From assembly GCA_954871525.1 (NCBI GenBank), contig OX940871.1, forward strand, positions 27,998,586 through 28,062,585: a stretch of DNA of 64,000 nt, written 5' to 3'. The notes below the pieces were generated by a model. It was not told the DNA's origin and did not search any database. It worked only from the letters and a program-made list of their open reading frames with translations. A program made the translations under genes and the position numbers. Shown piece by piece: positions 1 through 13,086 of the stretch; positions within the stretch are counted from its first letter, which is position 1; the number at the start of each line of letters is the position of its first letter. This DNA comes from Parietaria judaica. Lineage: Eukaryota; Streptophyta; Magnoliopsida; Rosales; Urticaceae.

Positions 1-2642
1 CATGCATATTTTTGCAGGAGAACTCTTGTTATATTCAATTTCCAACGTATAAGCCCTAAAATCATTATTTCTTCAATTGGTTCGAAATTTTAGGTCGTAA
101 ACCATGTAAAATAAAGAAATGCTATAGCATTTCCTATGGTATTTCTCGTCAACAATTTAATCCTCGCATATTTTTGCATGAGAACGCTTGTAATATTAAA
201 AATCCAATGTATAAGCCCTAAAATCATTATTTTTTCAATTGGTTCAAAATTTAAGGTTGTAAAAAATGTAAAATAAAGAAAGGCTATAGGAAATGCTATA
301 GCATTTCCTATGGCATTTCTCGTCAACAATATAATCCTTTGCATATTTTTGCATGAGAACGCTTGGAATATTAAAATTCCAATGTATAAGCCCTAAAATC
401 ATTATTTTTTCAATTGGTTCGAAATTTAAGGTTGTAAACAAAGTAAAATAAAGAAATGTTATACGAAATGCTATAGCATTTCCTATGGCATTTCTCGTCA
501 ACAATTTAATCCTTGCATATTTTTGCATGAGAACTCTTGTTATATTCAAATTTCAACGTATAAGCCCTAAAATCATTATTTCTTCAATTGGTTCGAAATT
601 TTAGGTCGTAAACAATGTAAAATAAAGAAATGCTATAGCATTTCCTATGGTATTTCTCGTCAACAATTTAATCCTCGCATATTTTTGCATGAGAACGCTT
701 GGAATATTAAAATTCCAATGTATAAGCCCTAAAATCATTATTTTTTCAATTGGTTCGAAATTTAAGGTTGTAAACAAAGTAAAATAAAGAAATGTTATAC
801 GAAATGCTATAGCATTTCCTATGGCATTTCTCGTCAACAATTTAATCCTTGCATATTTTTGCATGAGAACTCTTGTTATATTCAAATTCCAACGTATAAG
901 CCCTAAAATCATTATTTCTTCAATTGGTTCGAAATTTTAGGTCGTAAACAATGTAAAATAAAGAAATGCTATAGCATTTCCTATGGTATTTCTCGTGAAC
1001 AATTTAATCCTCGCATATTTTTGCATGAGAACGCTTGTAATGTTAAAATTCCAATGTATAAGCCCTAAAATCATTATTTTTTCAATTGGTTCGAAATTTA
1101 AGGTTGTAAAAAATGTAAAATAAAGAAAGGCTATAGGAAATGCTATAGCATTTCCTATGGAATTTCTCGTCAACAATTTAATCCTTTGCATATTTTTGCA
1201 TGAGAACGCTTGGAATATTAAAATTCCAATGTATAAGCCCTAAAATCATTATTTTTTCAATTGGTTCATAATTTTAGGTTTTAAACAAAGTAAAATAAAG
1301 AAATGCTATACGAAATGCTATAGCATTTCCTATGGCATTTCTCGTCAACAATTTAATCCATGCATATTTTTGCAGAAGAACTCTTGTTATATTCAAATTC
1401 CAACGTATAAGCCCTAAAATCATTATTTCTTCAATTGGTTCGAAATTTTAGGTCGTAAACAATGTAAAATAAAGAAATGGTATAGCATTTCCTATGGTAT
1501 TTCTCGTCAACAATTTAATCCTCGCATATTTTTGCATGAGAACGCTTGTAATATTAAAATTCCAATGTATAAGCCCTAAAATCATCATTTTTTCAATTGG
1601 TTTGAAATTTAAGGTTGTAAAAAATGTAAAATAAAGAAATGCTATCCGAAATGCTATAGCATTTCCTATGGCATTTCTCGTCAACAATTTAATCCTTGCA
1701 TATTTTTGCATGAGAACGCTTGGAATATTAAAATTCCAATGTATAAGCCCTAAAATCATTATTTTTTCAATTGGTTCGAAATTTAAGGTTGTAAACAAAG
1801 TAAAATAAAGAAATGTTATACGAAATGCTATAGCATTTCCTATGGCATTTCTCGTCAACAATTTAATCCTTGCATATTTTTGCATGAGAACTCTTGTTAT
1901 ATTCAAATTCAACCGTATAAGCCCTAAAATCATTATTTCTTCAATTGGTTCGAAATTTTAGGTCGTAAACAATGTAAAATAAAGAAATGCTATAGCATTT
2001 CCTATGGTATTTCTCGTCAACAATTTAATCCTCGCATATTTTTGCATGAGAACGCTTGTAATATTAAAATTCCAATGTATAAGCCCTAAAATCATCATTT
2101 TTTCAATTGGTTCAAAATTTAAGGTTGTAAAAAATGTAAAATAAAGAAAGGCTATAGGAAATGCTATAGCATTTCCTATGGCATTTCTCGTCAACAATTT
2201 AATCCTTTGCATATTTTTGCATGAGAACGCTTGGAATATTAAAATTCCAATGTATAAGCCCTAAAATCATTATTTTTTCAATTGGTTCGTAATTTTAGGT
2301 TGTAAACAAAGTAAAATAAAGAAATGCTATACAAAATGCTATAGCATTTCCTATGGCATTTCTCGTCAACAATTTAATTCATGCATATTTTTGCAGGAGA
2401 ACTCTTGTTATATTCAAATTCCAACGTATAAGCCCTAAAATCATTATTTCTTCAATTGGTTCGAAATTTTAGGTCGTAAACAATGTAAAATAAAGAAATG
2501 CTATAGCATTTCCTATGGTATTTCTCGTCAACAATTTAATCCTCGCATATTTTTGCATGAGAACGCTTGTAATATTAAAATTCCAATGTATAAGCCCTAA
2601 AATCATCATTTTTTCAATTGGTTCGAAATTTAAGGTTGTAAA
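1..2642. repeat. Irregular 511-bp-type HOR domain, left edge
   Basis: Trimer-type monomers whose phase is broken. The TTAGGTCGTAAAC landmark falls at 90, 601, 937, 1,448, 1,958 and 2,469, giving intervals of 511, 336, 511, 510 and 511 bp. The 336-bp step is a two-monomer unit. The 1,448-1,957 segment matches 15,131-15,640 and 18,352-18,861 almost base for base, so it shares their origin. The array continues beyond the left edge. Confidence 0.85.
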
Positions 2643-2664
2643 CTCGTCAACAATTTAATCCTTG
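2546..2664. repeat. Truncated 119-bp monomer lacking the dyad
   Basis: GGTTGTAAA joins directly to CTCGTCAAC at 2,642/2,643. About 57 bp are missing, including TGTAAAATAAAG and the whole palindrome. The same junction recurs exactly 1,987 bp downstream. Confidence 0.9.
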
Positions 2665-4629
2665 CATATTTTTGCATGAGAACGCTTGGAATATTAAAAT
2701 TCCAATGTATAAGCCCTAAAATCATTATTTTTTCAATTGGTTCGAAATTTAAGGTTGTAAACAAAGTAAAATAAAGAAATGTTATACGAAATGCTATAGC
2801 ATTTCCTATGGCATTTCTCGTCAACAATTTAATCCTTGCATATTTTTGCATGAGAACTCTTGTTATAATCAAATTCCAACGTATAAGCCCTAAAATCATT
2901 ATTTCTTCAATTGGTTCGAAATTTTAGGTCGTAAACAATGTAAAATAAAGAAATGCTATAGCATTTCCTCTGGTATTTCTCCTCAACAATTTAATCCTCG
3001 CATATTTTTGCATGAGAACGGTTGTAATATTAAAATTCCAATGTATAAGCCCTAAAATCATCATTTTTTCAATTGGTTCAAAATTTAAGGTTGTAAAAAA
3101 TGTAAAATATAGAAAGGCTATAGGAAATGCTATAGCATTTCCTATGGCATTTCTCGTCAACAATTTAATCCTTTGCATATTTTTGCATGAGAACGCTTGG
3201 AATATTAAAATTCCAATGTATAAGCCCTAAAATCATTATTTTTTCAATTGGTTCGTAATTTTAGGTTGTAAACAAAGTAAAATAAAGAAATGCTATACGA
3301 AATGCTATAGCATTTCCTATGGCATTTCTCGTCAACAATTTAATCCATGCATACTTTTGCAGGAGAACTCTTGTTATATTCAAATTCCAACGTATAAGCC
3401 CTAAAATCATTATTTCTTCAATTGGTTCGAAATTTTAGGTCGTAAACAATGTAAAATAAAGAAATGCTATAGCATTTCCTATGGTATTTCTCGTCAACAA
3501 TTTAATCCTCGCATATTTTTGCATGAGAACGCTTGTAATATTAAAATTCCAATGTATAAGCCCTAAAATCATCATTTTTTCAATTGGTTCAAAATTTAAG
3601 GTTGTAAAAAATGTAAAATAAAGAAAGGCTATAGGAAATGCTATAGCATTTCCTATGGCATTTCTCGTCAACAATTTAATCCTTTGCATATTTTTGCATG
3701 AGAACGCTTGGAATATTAAAATTCCAATGTATAAGCCCTAAAATCATTATTTTTTCAATTGGTTCGTAATTTTAGGTTGTAAACAAAGTAAAATAAAGAA
3801 ATGCTATACGAAATGCTATAGCATTTCCTATGGCATTTCTCGTCAACAATTTAATCCTTGCATATTTTTGCATGAGAACTCTTGTTATATTCAAATTCCA
3901 ACGTATAAGCCCTAAAATCATTATTTCTTCAATTTGTTCGAAATTTTAGGTCGTAAACAATGTAAAATAAAGAAATGCTATAGCATTTCCTATGGTATTT
4001 CTCGTCAACAATTTAATCCTCGCATATTTTTGCATGAGAACGCTTGTAATATTAAAATTCCAATGTATAAGCCCTAAAATCATCATTTTTTCAATTGGTT
4101 CAAAATTTAAGGTTGTAAAAAATGTAAAATAAAGAAAGGCTATAGGAAATGCTAGCATTTCCTATGGCATTTCTCGTCAACAATTTAATCCTTTGCATAT
4201 TTTTGCATGAGAACGCTTGGAATATTAAAATTCCAATGTATAAGCCCTAAAATCATTATTTTTTCAATTGGTTCGTAATTTTAGGTTGTAAACAAAGTAA
4301 AATAAAGAAATGCTATACGAAATGCTATAGCATTTCCTATGGCATTTCTCGTCAACAATTTAATCCTTGCATATTTTTGCATGAGAACTCTTGTTATATT
4401 CAAATTCCAACGTATAAGCCCTAAAATCATTATTTCTTCAATTTGTTCGAAATTTTAGGTCGTAAACAATGTAAAATAAAGAAATGCTATAGCATTTCCT
4501 ATGGTATTTCTCGTCAACAATTTAATCCTCGCATATTTTTTGCATGAGAACGCTTGTAATATTAAAATTCCAATGTATAAGCCCTAAAATCATCATTTTT
4601 TCAATTGGTTCGAAATTTAAGGTTGTAAA
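2643..4629. repeat. 1,987-bp duplication, copy 1
   Basis: This block equals four 511-bp trimers minus the 57-bp deletion. Copy 1 shares private variants with copy 2, including GAGAACGGTTG (3,018 and 5,005 areas) and TTTCCTCTGGTATTT (2,965 and 4,952 areas). Copy 1 has its own TTATAATC change near 2,864. Confidence 0.85.
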
Positions 4630-4651
4630 CTCGTCAACAATTTAATCCTTG
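4532..4651. repeat. Truncated 120-bp monomer lacking the dyad, duplicate
   Basis: Second occurrence of the GGTTGTAAA/CTCGTCAAC junction (4,629/4,630). It is identical to the junction at 2,642/2,643 apart from one extra T in the upstream T-run (4,532-4,540 area). It marks the shared ancestry of the two 1,987-bp blocks. Confidence 0.9.
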
Positions 4652-6616
4652 CATATTTTTGCATGAGAACGCTTGGAATATTAAAATTCCAATGTATAAG
4701 CCCTAAAATCATTATTTTTTCAATTGGTTCGAAATTTAAGGTTGTAAACAAAGTAAAATAAAGAAATGTTATACGAAATGCTATAGCATTTCCTATGGCA
4801 TTTCTCGTCAACAATTTAATCCTTGCATATTTTTGCATGAGAACTCTTGTTATATTCAAATTCCAACGTATAAGCCCTAAAATCATTATTTCTTCAATTG
4901 GTTCGAAATTTTAGGTCGTAAACAATGTAAAATAAAGAAATGCTATAGCATTTCCTCTGGTATTTCTCGTCAACAATTTAATCCTCGCATATTTTTGCAT
5001 GAGAACGGTTGTAATATTAAAATTCCAATGTATAAGCCCTAAAATCATCATTTTTTCAATTGGTTCAAAATTTAAGGTTGTAAAAAATGTAAAATATAGA
5101 AAGGCTATAGGAAATGCTATAGCATTTCCTATGGCATTTCTCGTCAACAATTTAATCCTTTGCATATTTTTGCATGAGAACGCTTGGAATATTAAAATTC
5201 CAATGTATAAGCCCTAAAATCATTATTTTTTCAATTGGTTCGTAATTTTAGGTTGTAAACAAAGTAAAATAAAGAAATGCTATACGAAATGCTATAGCAT
5301 TTCCTATGGCATTTCTCGTCAACAATTTAATCCATGCATATTTTTGCAGGAGAACTCTTGTTATATTCAAATTCCAACGTATAAGCCCTAAAATCATTAT
5401 TTCTTCAATTGGTTCGAAATTTTAGGTCGTAAACAATGTAAAATAAAGAAATGCTATAGCATTTCCTATGGTATTTCTCGTCAACAATTTAATCCTCGCA
5501 TATTTTTGCATGAGAACGCTTGTAATATTAAAATTCCAATGTATAAGCCCTAAAATCATCATTTTTTCAATTGGTTCAAAATTTAAGGTTGTAAAAAATG
5601 TAAAATAAAGAAAGGCTATAGGAAATGCTATAGCATTTCCTATGGCATTTCTCGTCAACAATTTAATCCTTTGCATATTTTTGCATGAGAACGCTTGGAA
5701 TATTAAAATTCCAATGTATAAGCCCTAAAATCATTATTTTTTCATTTGGTTCGTAATTTTAGGTTGTAAACAAAGTAAAATAAAGAAATGCTATACGAAA
5801 TGCTATAGCATTTCCTATGGCATTTCTCGTCAACAATTTAATCCATGCATATTTTTGCAGGAGAACTCTTGTTATATTCAAATTCCAACGTATAAGCCCT
5901 AAAATCATTATTTCTTCAATTGGTTCGAAATTTTAGGTCGTAAACAATGTAAAATAAAGAAATGCTATAGCATTTCCTATGGTATATCTCGTCAACAATT
6001 TAATCCTCGCATATTTTTGCATGAGAACGCTTGTAATATTAAAATTCCAATGTATAAGCCCTAAAATCATCATTTTTTCAATTGGTTCAAAATTTAAGGT
6101 TGTAAAAAATGTAAAATAAAGAAAGGCTATAGGAAATGCTATAGCATTTCCTATGGCATTTCTCGTCAACAATTTAATCCTTTGCATATTTTTGCATGAG
6201 AACGCTTGGAATATTAAAATTCCAATGTATAAGCCCTAAAATCATTATTTTTTCAATTGGTTCGTAATTTTAGGTTGTAAACAAAGTAAAATAAAGAAAT
6301 GCTATACGAAATGCTATAGCATTTCCTATGGCATTTCTCGTCAACAATTTAATCCATGCATATTTTTGCAGGAGAACTCTTGTTATATTCAAATTCCAAC
6401 GTATAAGCCCTAAAATCATTATTTCTTCAATTGGTTCGAAATTTTAGGTCGTAAACAATGTAAAATAAAGAAATGCTATAGCATTTCCTATGGTATTTCT
6501 CGTCAACAATTTAATCCTCGCATATTTTTGCATGAGAACGCTTGTAATATTAAAATTCCAATGTATAAGCCCTAAAATCATCATTTTTTCAATTGGTTCA
6601 AAATTTAAGGTTGTAA
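4630..6616. repeat. 1,987-bp duplication, copy 2
   Basis: Copy of 2,643-4,629, and it runs without a break into the regular 511-bp domain. The right limit is formal, because the following sequence is the same trimer repeat and no unique edge is visible. Confidence 0.7.
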
Positions 6617-6869
6617 AAAATGTAAAATAAAGAAAGGCTATAGGAAATGCTATAGCATTTCCTATGGCATTTCTCGTCAACAATTTAATCCTTTGCATAT
6701 TTTTGCATGAGAACGCTTGGAATATTAAAATTCCAATGTATAAGCCCTAAAATCATTATTTTTTCAATTGGTTCGTAATTTTAGGTTGTAAACAAAGTAA
6801 AATAAAGAAATGCTATACGAAATGCTATAGCATTTCCTATGGCATTTCTCGTCAACAATTTAATCCATG
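6359..6869. repeat. Reference 511-bp HOR trimer (A-B-B')
   Basis: A typical trimer unit. It contains a class A monomer of 162 bp (6,359-6,520, lacking one 12-bp dyad unit), a class B monomer of 175 bp (6,521-6,695, ending AATCCTTT) and a B' monomer of 174 bp (6,696-6,869, with CTTGGAATATT, GTAATTTTAGG and GCTATACGAAATG). These sum to 511 bp, the period that dominates the first 15 kb. Confidence 0.93.
6717..6736. repeat. Second, short inverted repeat of B' monomers
   Basis: TTGGAAT and ATTCCAA flank a 6-nt ATTAAA loop, a 7-bp stem. It is perfect in B' monomers (CTTGGAAT) and weakened in class B monomers, where TTGTAAT breaks one pair. The 20-bp element lies between the two TTTTT-rich blocks of the monomer. 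Confidence 0.75.
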
Positions 6870-9800
6870 CATATTTTTGCAGGAGAACTCTTGTTATATT
6901 CAAATTCCAACGTATAAGCCCTAAAATCATTATTTCTTCAATTGGTTCGAAATTTTAGGTCGTAAACAATGTAAAATAAAGAAATGCTATAGCATTTCCT
7001 ATGGTATATCTCGTCAACAATTTAATCCTCGCATATTTTTGCATGAGAACGCTTGTAATATTAAAATTCCAATGTATAAGCCCTAAAATCATTATTTTTT
7101 CAATTGGTTCGAAATTTAAGGTTGTAAAAAATGTAAAATAAAGAAATGCTATAGGAAATGCTACAGCATTTCCTATGGCATTTCTCGTCAACAATTTAAT
7201 CCTTTGCATATTTTTGCATGAGAACGTTTGGAATATTAAAATTCCAATGTATAAGCCCTAAAATAATTATTTTTTCAATTGGTTCGTAATTTTAGGTTGT
7301 AAACAAAGTAAAATAAAGAAATGCTATACGAAATGCTATAGCATTTCCTATGGCATTTCTCGTCAACAATTTAATCCATGCATATTTTTGCAGGAGAACT
7401 CTTGTTATATTCAAATTCCAACGTATAAGCCCTAAAATCATTATTTCTTCAATTGGTTCGAAATTTTAGGTCGTAAACAATGTAAAATAAAGAAATGCTA
7501 TAGCATTTCCTATGGTATTTCTCGTCAACAATTTAATCCTCGCATATTTTTGCATGAGAACGCTTGTAATATTAAAATTCCAATGTATAAGCCCTAAAAT
7601 CATCATTTTTTCAATTGGTTCGAAATTTAAGGTTGTAAAAAATGTAAAATAAAGAAAGGCTATAGGAAATGCTATAGCATTTCCTATGGCATTTCTCGTC
7701 AACAATTTAATCCTTTGCATATTTTTGCATGAGAACGCTTGGAATATTAAAATTCCAATGTATAAGCCCTAAAATCATTATTTTTTCATTTGGTTCGTAA
7801 TTTTAGGTTGTAAACAAAGTAAAATAAAGAAATGCTATACGAAATGCTATAGCATTTCCTATGGCATTTCTCGTCAACAATTTAATCCATGCATATTTTT
7901 GCAGGAGAACTCTTGTTATATTCAAATTCCAACGTATAAGCCCTAAAATCATTATTTCTTCAATTGGTTCGAAATTTTAGGTCGTAAACAATGTAAAATA
8001 AAGAAATGCTATAGCATTTCCTATGGTATATCTCGTCAACAATTTAATCCTCGCATATTTTTGCATGAGAACGCTTGTAATATTAAAATTCCAATGTATA
8101 AGCCCTAAAATCATCATTTTTTCAATTGGTTCAAAATTTAAGGTTGTAAAAAATGTAAAATAAAGAAAGGCTATAGGAAATGCTATAGCATTTCCTATGG
8201 CATTTCTCGTCAACAATTTAATCCTTTGCATATTTTTGCATGAGAACGCTTGGAATATTAAAATTCCAATGTATAAGCCCTAAAATCATTATTTTTTCAA
8301 TTGGTTCGTAATTTTAGGTTGTAAACAAAGTAAAATAAAGAAATGCTATACGAAATGCTATAGCATTTCCTATGGCATTTCTCGTCAACAATTTAATCCA
8401 TGCATATTTTTGCAGGAGAACTCTTGTTATATTCAAATTCCAACGTATAAGCCCTAAAATCATTATTTCTTCAATTGGTTCGAAATTTTAGGTCGTAAAC
8501 AATGTAAAATAAAGAAATGCTATAGCATTTCCTATGGTATTTCTCGTCAACAATTTAATCCTCGCATATTTTTGCATGAGAACGCTTGTAATATTAAAAT
8601 TCCAATGTATAAGCCCTAAAATCATCATTTTTTCAATTGGTTCAAAATTTAAGGTTGTAAAAAATGTAAAATAAAGAAAGGCTATAGGAAATGCTATAGC
8701 ATTTCCTATGGCATTTCTCGTCAACAATTTAATCCTTTGCATATTTTTGCATGAGAACGCTTGGAATATTAAAATTCCAATGTATAAGCCCTAAAATCAT
8801 TATTTTTTCAATTGGTTCGTAATTTTAGGTTGTAAACAAAGTAAAATAAAGAAATGCTATACGAAATGCTATAGCATTTCCTATGGCATTTCTCGTCAAC
8901 AATTTAATCCATGCATATTTTTGCAGGAGAACTCTTGTTATATTCAAATTCCAACGTATAAGCCCTAAAATCATTATTTCTTCAATTGGTTCGAAATTTT
9001 AGGTCGTAAACAATGTAAAATAAAGAAATGCTATAGCATTTCCTATGGTATATCTCGTCAACAATTTAATCCTCGCATATTTTTGCATGAGAACGCTTGT
9101 AATATTAAAATTCCAATGTATAAGCCCTAAAATCATTATTTTTTCAATTGGTTCGAAATTTAAGGTTGTAAAAAATGTAAAATAAAGAAATGCTATAGGA
9201 AATGCTACAGCATTTCCTATGGCATTTCTCGTCAACAATTTAATCCTTTGCATATTTTTGCATGAGAACGTTTGGAATATTAAAATTCCAATGTATAAGC
9301 CCTAAAATAATTATTTTTTCAATTGGTTCGTAATTTTAGGTTGTAAACAAAGTAAAATAAAGAAATGCTATACGAAATGCTATAGCATTTCCTATGGCAT
9401 TTCTCGTCAACAATTTAATCCATGCATATTTTTGCAGGAGAACTCTTGTTATATTCAAATTCCAACGTATAAGCCCTAAAATCATTATTTCTTCAATTGG
9501 TTCGAAATTTTAGGTCGTAAACAATGTAAAATAAAGAAATGCTATAGCATTTCCTATGGTATTTCTCGTCAACAATTTAATCCTCGCATATTTTTGCATG
9601 AGAACGCTTGTAATATTAAAATTCCAATGTATAAGCCCTAAAATCATCATTTTTTCAATTGGTTCGAAATTTAAGGTTGTAAAAAATGTAAAATAAAGAA
9701 AGGCTATAGGAAATGCTATAGCATTTCCTATGGCATTTCTCGTCAACAATTTAATCCTTTGCATATTTTTGCATGAGAACGCTTGGAATATTAAAATTCC

Positions 9801-12800
9801 AATGTATAAGCCCTAAAATCATTATTTTTTCAATTGGTTCGTAATTTTAGGTTGTAAACAAAGTAAAATAAAGAAATGCTATACGAAATGCTATAGCATT
9901 TCCTATGCCATTTCTCGTCAACAATTTAATCCATGCATATTTTTGCAGGAGAACTCTTGTTATATTCAAATTCCAACGTATAAGCCCTAAAATCATTATT
10001 TCTTCAATTGGTTCGAAATTTTAGGTCGTAAACAATGTAAAATAAAGAAATGCTATAGCATTTCCTATGGTATATCTCGTCAACAATTTAATCCTCGCAT
10101 ATTTTTGCATGAGAACGCTTGTAATATTAAAATTCCAATGTATAAGCCCTAAAATCATTATTTTTTCAATTGGTTCGAAATTTAAGGTTGTAAAAAATGT
10201 AAAATAAAGAAATGCTATAGGAAATGCTATAGCATTTCCTATGGCATTTATCGTCAACAATTTAATCCTTTGCATATTTTTGCATGAGAACGCTTGGAAT
10301 ATTAAAATTCCAATGTATAAGCCCTAAAATCATTATTTTTTCAATTGGTTCGTAATTTTAGGTTGTAAACAAAGTAAAATAAAGAAATGCTATACGAAAT
10401 GCTATAGCATTTCCTATGGCATTTCTCGTCAACAATTTAATCCATGCATATTTTTGCAGGAGAACTCTTGTTATATTCAAATTCCAACGTATAAGCCCTA
10501 AAATCATTATTTCTTCAATTGGTTCGAAATTTTAGGTCGTAAACAATGTAAAATAAAGAAATGCTATAGCATTTCCTATGGTATTTCTCGTCAACAATTT
10601 AATCCTCGCATATTTTTGCATGAGAACGCTTGTAATATTAAAATTCCAATGTATAAGCCCTAAAATCATCATTTTTTCAATTGGTTCAAAATTTAAGGTT
10701 GTAAAAAATGTAAAATAAAGAAAGGCTATAGGAAATGCTATAGCATTTCCTATGGCATTTCTCGTCAACAATTTAATCCTTTGCATATTTTTGCATGAGA
10801 ACGCTTGGAATATTAAAATTCCAATGTATAAGCCCTAAAATCATTATTTTTTCAATTGGTTCGTAATTTTAGGTTGTAAACAAAGTAAAATAAAGAAATG
10901 CTATACGAAATGCTATAGCATTTCCTATGGCATTTCTCGTCAACAATTTAATCCATGCATATTTTTGCAGGAGAACTCTTGTTATATTCAAATTCCAACG
11001 TATAAGCCCTAAAATCATTATTTCTTCAATTGGTTCGAAATTTTAGGTCGTAAACAATGTAAAATAAAGAAATGCTATAGCATTTTTTATGGTATTTCTC
11101 GTCAACAATTTAATCCTCGCATATTTTTGCATGAGAACGCTTGTAATATTAAAATTCCAATGTATAAGCCCTAAAATCATCATTTTTTCAATTGGTTCAA
11201 AATTTAAGGTTGTAAAAAATGTAAAATAAAGAAAGGCTATAGGAAATGCTATAGCATTTCCTATGGCATTTCTCGTCAACAATTTAATCCTTTGCATATT
11301 TTTGCATGAGAACGCTTGGAATATTAAAATTCCAATGTATAAGCCCTAAAATCATTATTTTTTCATTTGGTTCGTAATTTTAGGTTGTAAACAAAGTAAA
11401 ATAAAGAAATGCTATACGAAATGCTATAGCATTTCCTATGGCATTTCTCGTCAACAATTTAATCCATGCATATTTTTGCAGGAGAACTCTTGTTATATTC
11501 AAATTCCAACGTATAAGCCCTAAAATCATTATTTCTTCAATTGGTTCGAAATTTTAGGTCGTAAACAATGTAAAATAAAGAAATGCTATAGCATTTCCTA
11601 TGGTATATCTCGTCAACAATTTAATCCTCGCATATTTTTGCATGAGAACGCTTGTAATATTAAAATTCCAATGTATAAGCCCTAAAATCATCATTTTTTC
11701 AATTGGTTCAAAATTTAAGGTTGTAAAAAATGTAAAATAAAGAAAGGCTATAGGAAATGCTATAGCATTTCCTATGGCATTTCTCGTCAACAATTTAATC
11801 CTTTGCATATTTTTGCATGAGAACGCTTGGAATATTAAAATTCCAATGTATAAGCCCTAAAATCATTATTTTTTCATTTGGTTCGTAATTTTAGGTTGTA
11901 AACAAAGTAAAATAAAGAAATGCTATACGAAATGCTATAGCATTTCCTATGGCATTTCTCGTCAACAATTTAATCCATGCATACTTTTGCAGGAGAACTC
12001 TTGTTATATTCAAATTCCAACGTATAAGCCCTAAAATCATTATTTCTTCAATTGGTTCGAAATTTTAGGTCGTAAACAATGTAAAATAAAGAAATGCTAT
12101 AGCATTTCCTATGGTATTTCTCGTCAACAATTTAATCCTCGCATATTTTTGCATGAGAACGCTTGTAATATTAAAATTCCAATGTATAAGCCCTAAAATC
12201 ATCATTTTTTCAATTGGTTCAAAATTTAAGGTTGTAAAAAATGTAAAATAAAGAAAGGCTATAGGAAATGCTATAGCATTTCCTATGGCATTTCTCGTCA
12301 ACAATTTAATCCTTTGCATATTTTTGCATGAGAACGCTTGGAATATTAAAATTCCAATGTATAAGCCCTAAAATCATTATTTTTTCAATTGGTTCGTAAT
12401 TTTAGGTTGTAAACAAAGTAAAATAAAGAAATGCTATACGAAATGCTATAGCATTTCCTATGGCATTTCTCGTCAACAATTTAATCCATGCATATTTTTG
12501 CAGGAGAACGCTTGTTATATTCAAATTCCAACGTATAAGCCCTAAAATCATTATTTCTTCAATTGGTTCGAAATTTTAGGTCGTAAACAATGTAAAATAA
12601 AGAAATGCTATAGCATTTCCTATGGTATATCTCGTCAACAATTTAATCCTCGCATATTTTTGCATGAGAACGCTTGTAATATTAAAATTCCAATGTATAA
12701 GCCCTAAAATCATTATTTTTTCAATTGGTTCGAAATTTAAGGTTGTAAAAAATGTAAAATAAAGAAATGCTATAGGAAATGCTACAGCATTTCCTATGGC

Positions 12801-13086
12801 ATTTCTCGTCAACAATTTAATCCTTTGCATATTTTTGCATGAGAACGTTTGGAATATTAAAATTCCAATGTATAAGCCCTAAAATAATTATTTTTTCAAT
12901 TGGTTCGTAATTTTAGGTTGTAAACAAAGTAAAATAAAGAAATGCTATACGAAATGCTATAGCATTTCCTATGGCATTTCTCGTCAACAATTTAATCCAT
13001 GCATATTTTTGCAGGAGAACTCTTGTTATATTCAAATTCCAACGTATAAGCCCTAAAATCATTATTTCTTCAATTGGTTCGAAATT